From positions 1 to 17,974 of the forward strand of contig JALQPE010000966.1 of the NCBI GenBank assembly GCA_030407315.1: a DNA stretch of 17,974 nt, read 5' to 3'. This stretch comes from Asparagopsis taxiformis (Eukaryota; Rhodophyta; Florideophyceae; Bonnemaisoniales; Bonnemaisoniaceae). Both the position numbers and the translations under genes were made by a program. Shown piece by piece: positions 16,852-17,974 of this stretch; positions within the stretch are counted from its first letter, which is position 1; the number at the start of each line of letters is the position of its first letter. The notes beneath the pieces are model-generated. The model did no database searches. It was given only the letters and a program-made list of their open reading frames with translations, and was not told the DNA's origin.

Positions 16852-17974
16852 TTACGCCAAAACCGTTATCAGCAGTTGCTGCATGGCGCCGCTCCATGCC
16901 CCCATACTGTGGGGCATTGATTTTACATTCAGGTTTGCACTCAGGTGTCCAGCATATGGGTCAACGACGAAAAGTTCTGCGCCAATTAGTCCTTGCGCAA
17001 TCACACAATCCATTACAGCACCGAGGTTGACGTAATATGCGATTGAATCCAATCCTCGGACACTAGAACAAGTGATGAGCAGCGGTTTACATCATCAACG
17101 ACATGAACAATTCCAGACCCCTCTCCGCTTTGCCACACTTCAACAGCCTCTCTCGTCACAGTACGGCTTGCAAACACATGCCGTGACTGTGCACTAGTCC
17201 GCTGTTCGCTCTCGACAACGTCCGTTTCTTCCCTTGCTTGCGAGCCTGGAGACAAGACATGCAGTACACCACCATACCAACTAATTGCTGAAAAGCTACC
17301 CCCACATATTGACTGTACCGCCTTGTAAATCCTTCTGCCGTGCACCTCCTTTCCCCTTCGGTTCATCCAAACACTCCACAGTAGTCACTAGCCAAGCATC
17401 CAGGCGCGCCAGCGTTAGTATGCTCGTCTCTATGTCCATTACTTGTTCTGGTCGTATCGAATAACCCCTGAAGATGTCCAGCACATTCACAGCTACTCGG
17501 TTGTTAAACCATGCATCACCATTCACTTCCATTTCGAAGCTGTCAGGAACCATGCCTTTGCTGTATCGCAGCTCTGAGAACGGTGCCGTTCGCCACCTCC
17601 CCATATCCAAATCACCGTTGCTTTCCCGTTTCAAAAGCTTCTCAGACGCTTCGCGCTTTTGATCCTCTCGCTCGTCCATCTCAGCTCGCGTCGTCAGCAT
17701 CGTGCATCTAGACATTAATTTCGTGTACCCCAGCGAACCGAACAATCTGTCCCTCGCATTACGCTTCCGTGCACTCATCACGTCGGACAGTTTCTGCGTC
17801 ACCTTCACTTTCAATTCCTTGCTCCCCGCCACAGCCTCTTGACAGCCACACACGCTGCTCCTCATCGGAAAACACATCACACCACGGACTTGACGCAGTA
17901 CGTGTCGCACCAAGTCTCAGCAGATCACTCTCGTCCCTGTACGAAGGTGTATACCACTGCAGATTCTTGATGAT
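16852..17974 (-). pseudogene. Unknown protein, frameshifted, runs off the right edge
   Basis: I do not recognise this protein. On the - strand a coding-looking sequence enters at 17974 (NLQWYTPSYRDESDLLRLG) and shifts frame near 17840. It then runs to about 17340 with a charged helical part (VTQKLSDVMSARKRNARDRL, TTRAEMDEREDQKREASEKL) and a folded-looking part (FEMEVNGDAWFNNRVAVNVL). It shifts again near 17340 and near 17050 and ends with LGAVMDCVIAQGLIGAELF and a stop at 16852-16854. Two shifts are of the one-base-gain type and one of the one-base-loss type. No start codon is visible, as the gene begins outside the window. It converges on the Plavaka-like transposase, with about 90 bases between the stops, and may be a second gene of the same element or a neighbouring host gene. 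Confidence 0.5.

Overview
This is eukaryotic nuclear DNA dominated by mobile and repetitive sequence; I see no bacterial operon, CRISPR array or rRNA/tRNA gene. Evidence for a eukaryote: a PIF/Harbinger-type DNA transposon with its Myb/SANT-like partner gene, a TATA box and AATAAA signals, satellite arrays, and a decayed Plavaka/CACTA-like transposase. A broken group II truncated haemoglobin of the plant/algal type hints at an alga or related protist (inference, low confidence). I cannot name the species.

Layout. 1-1481: no convincing gene; about 640-1480 is a GC-rich block with short hairpins. 1482-6178: one complete 4.7-kb Harbinger-like element with unusually long terminal inverted repeats (about 481 bp, roughly 98% identical), carrying a DDE transposase (1993-3143, one frameshift) and a Myb/SANT-like protein (4100-5242, intact), both on the + strand. 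6680-7011 (- strand): remains of a truncated haemoglobin gene, with a nonsense codon, a frameshift and no N-terminus, ending where the next repeat begins.

7009-9884 (copy A) and 11143-13643 (copy B): a large direct repeat built of a hairpin leader, a 43-bp tandem array, a 24-bp tandem array, a G-poor satellite with alternating periods of about 225 and 350 bp, and a conserved tail. The first 1.2 kb of the copies is nearly identical and differs mainly by single-base indels; the rest is only about 80-85% alike. The spacer (9885-11142) holds three copies of a separate 72-bp repeat and a perfect 12-bp-stem hairpin. Copy B also has a small inverted segment bounded by two perfect palindromes.

13725-16760 (+): a Plavaka-like transposase with an N-terminal C2HC zinc finger, broken by one in-frame stop and six frameshifts, all of the single-base-deletion type. 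16852-17974 (-): a convergent, frameshifted coding region of unknown function running off the right edge. The two Harbinger proteins probably work together (DNA-binding partner plus nuclease). The rest reads as a graveyard of nested repeats, with sequencing indels possibly exaggerating the decay.
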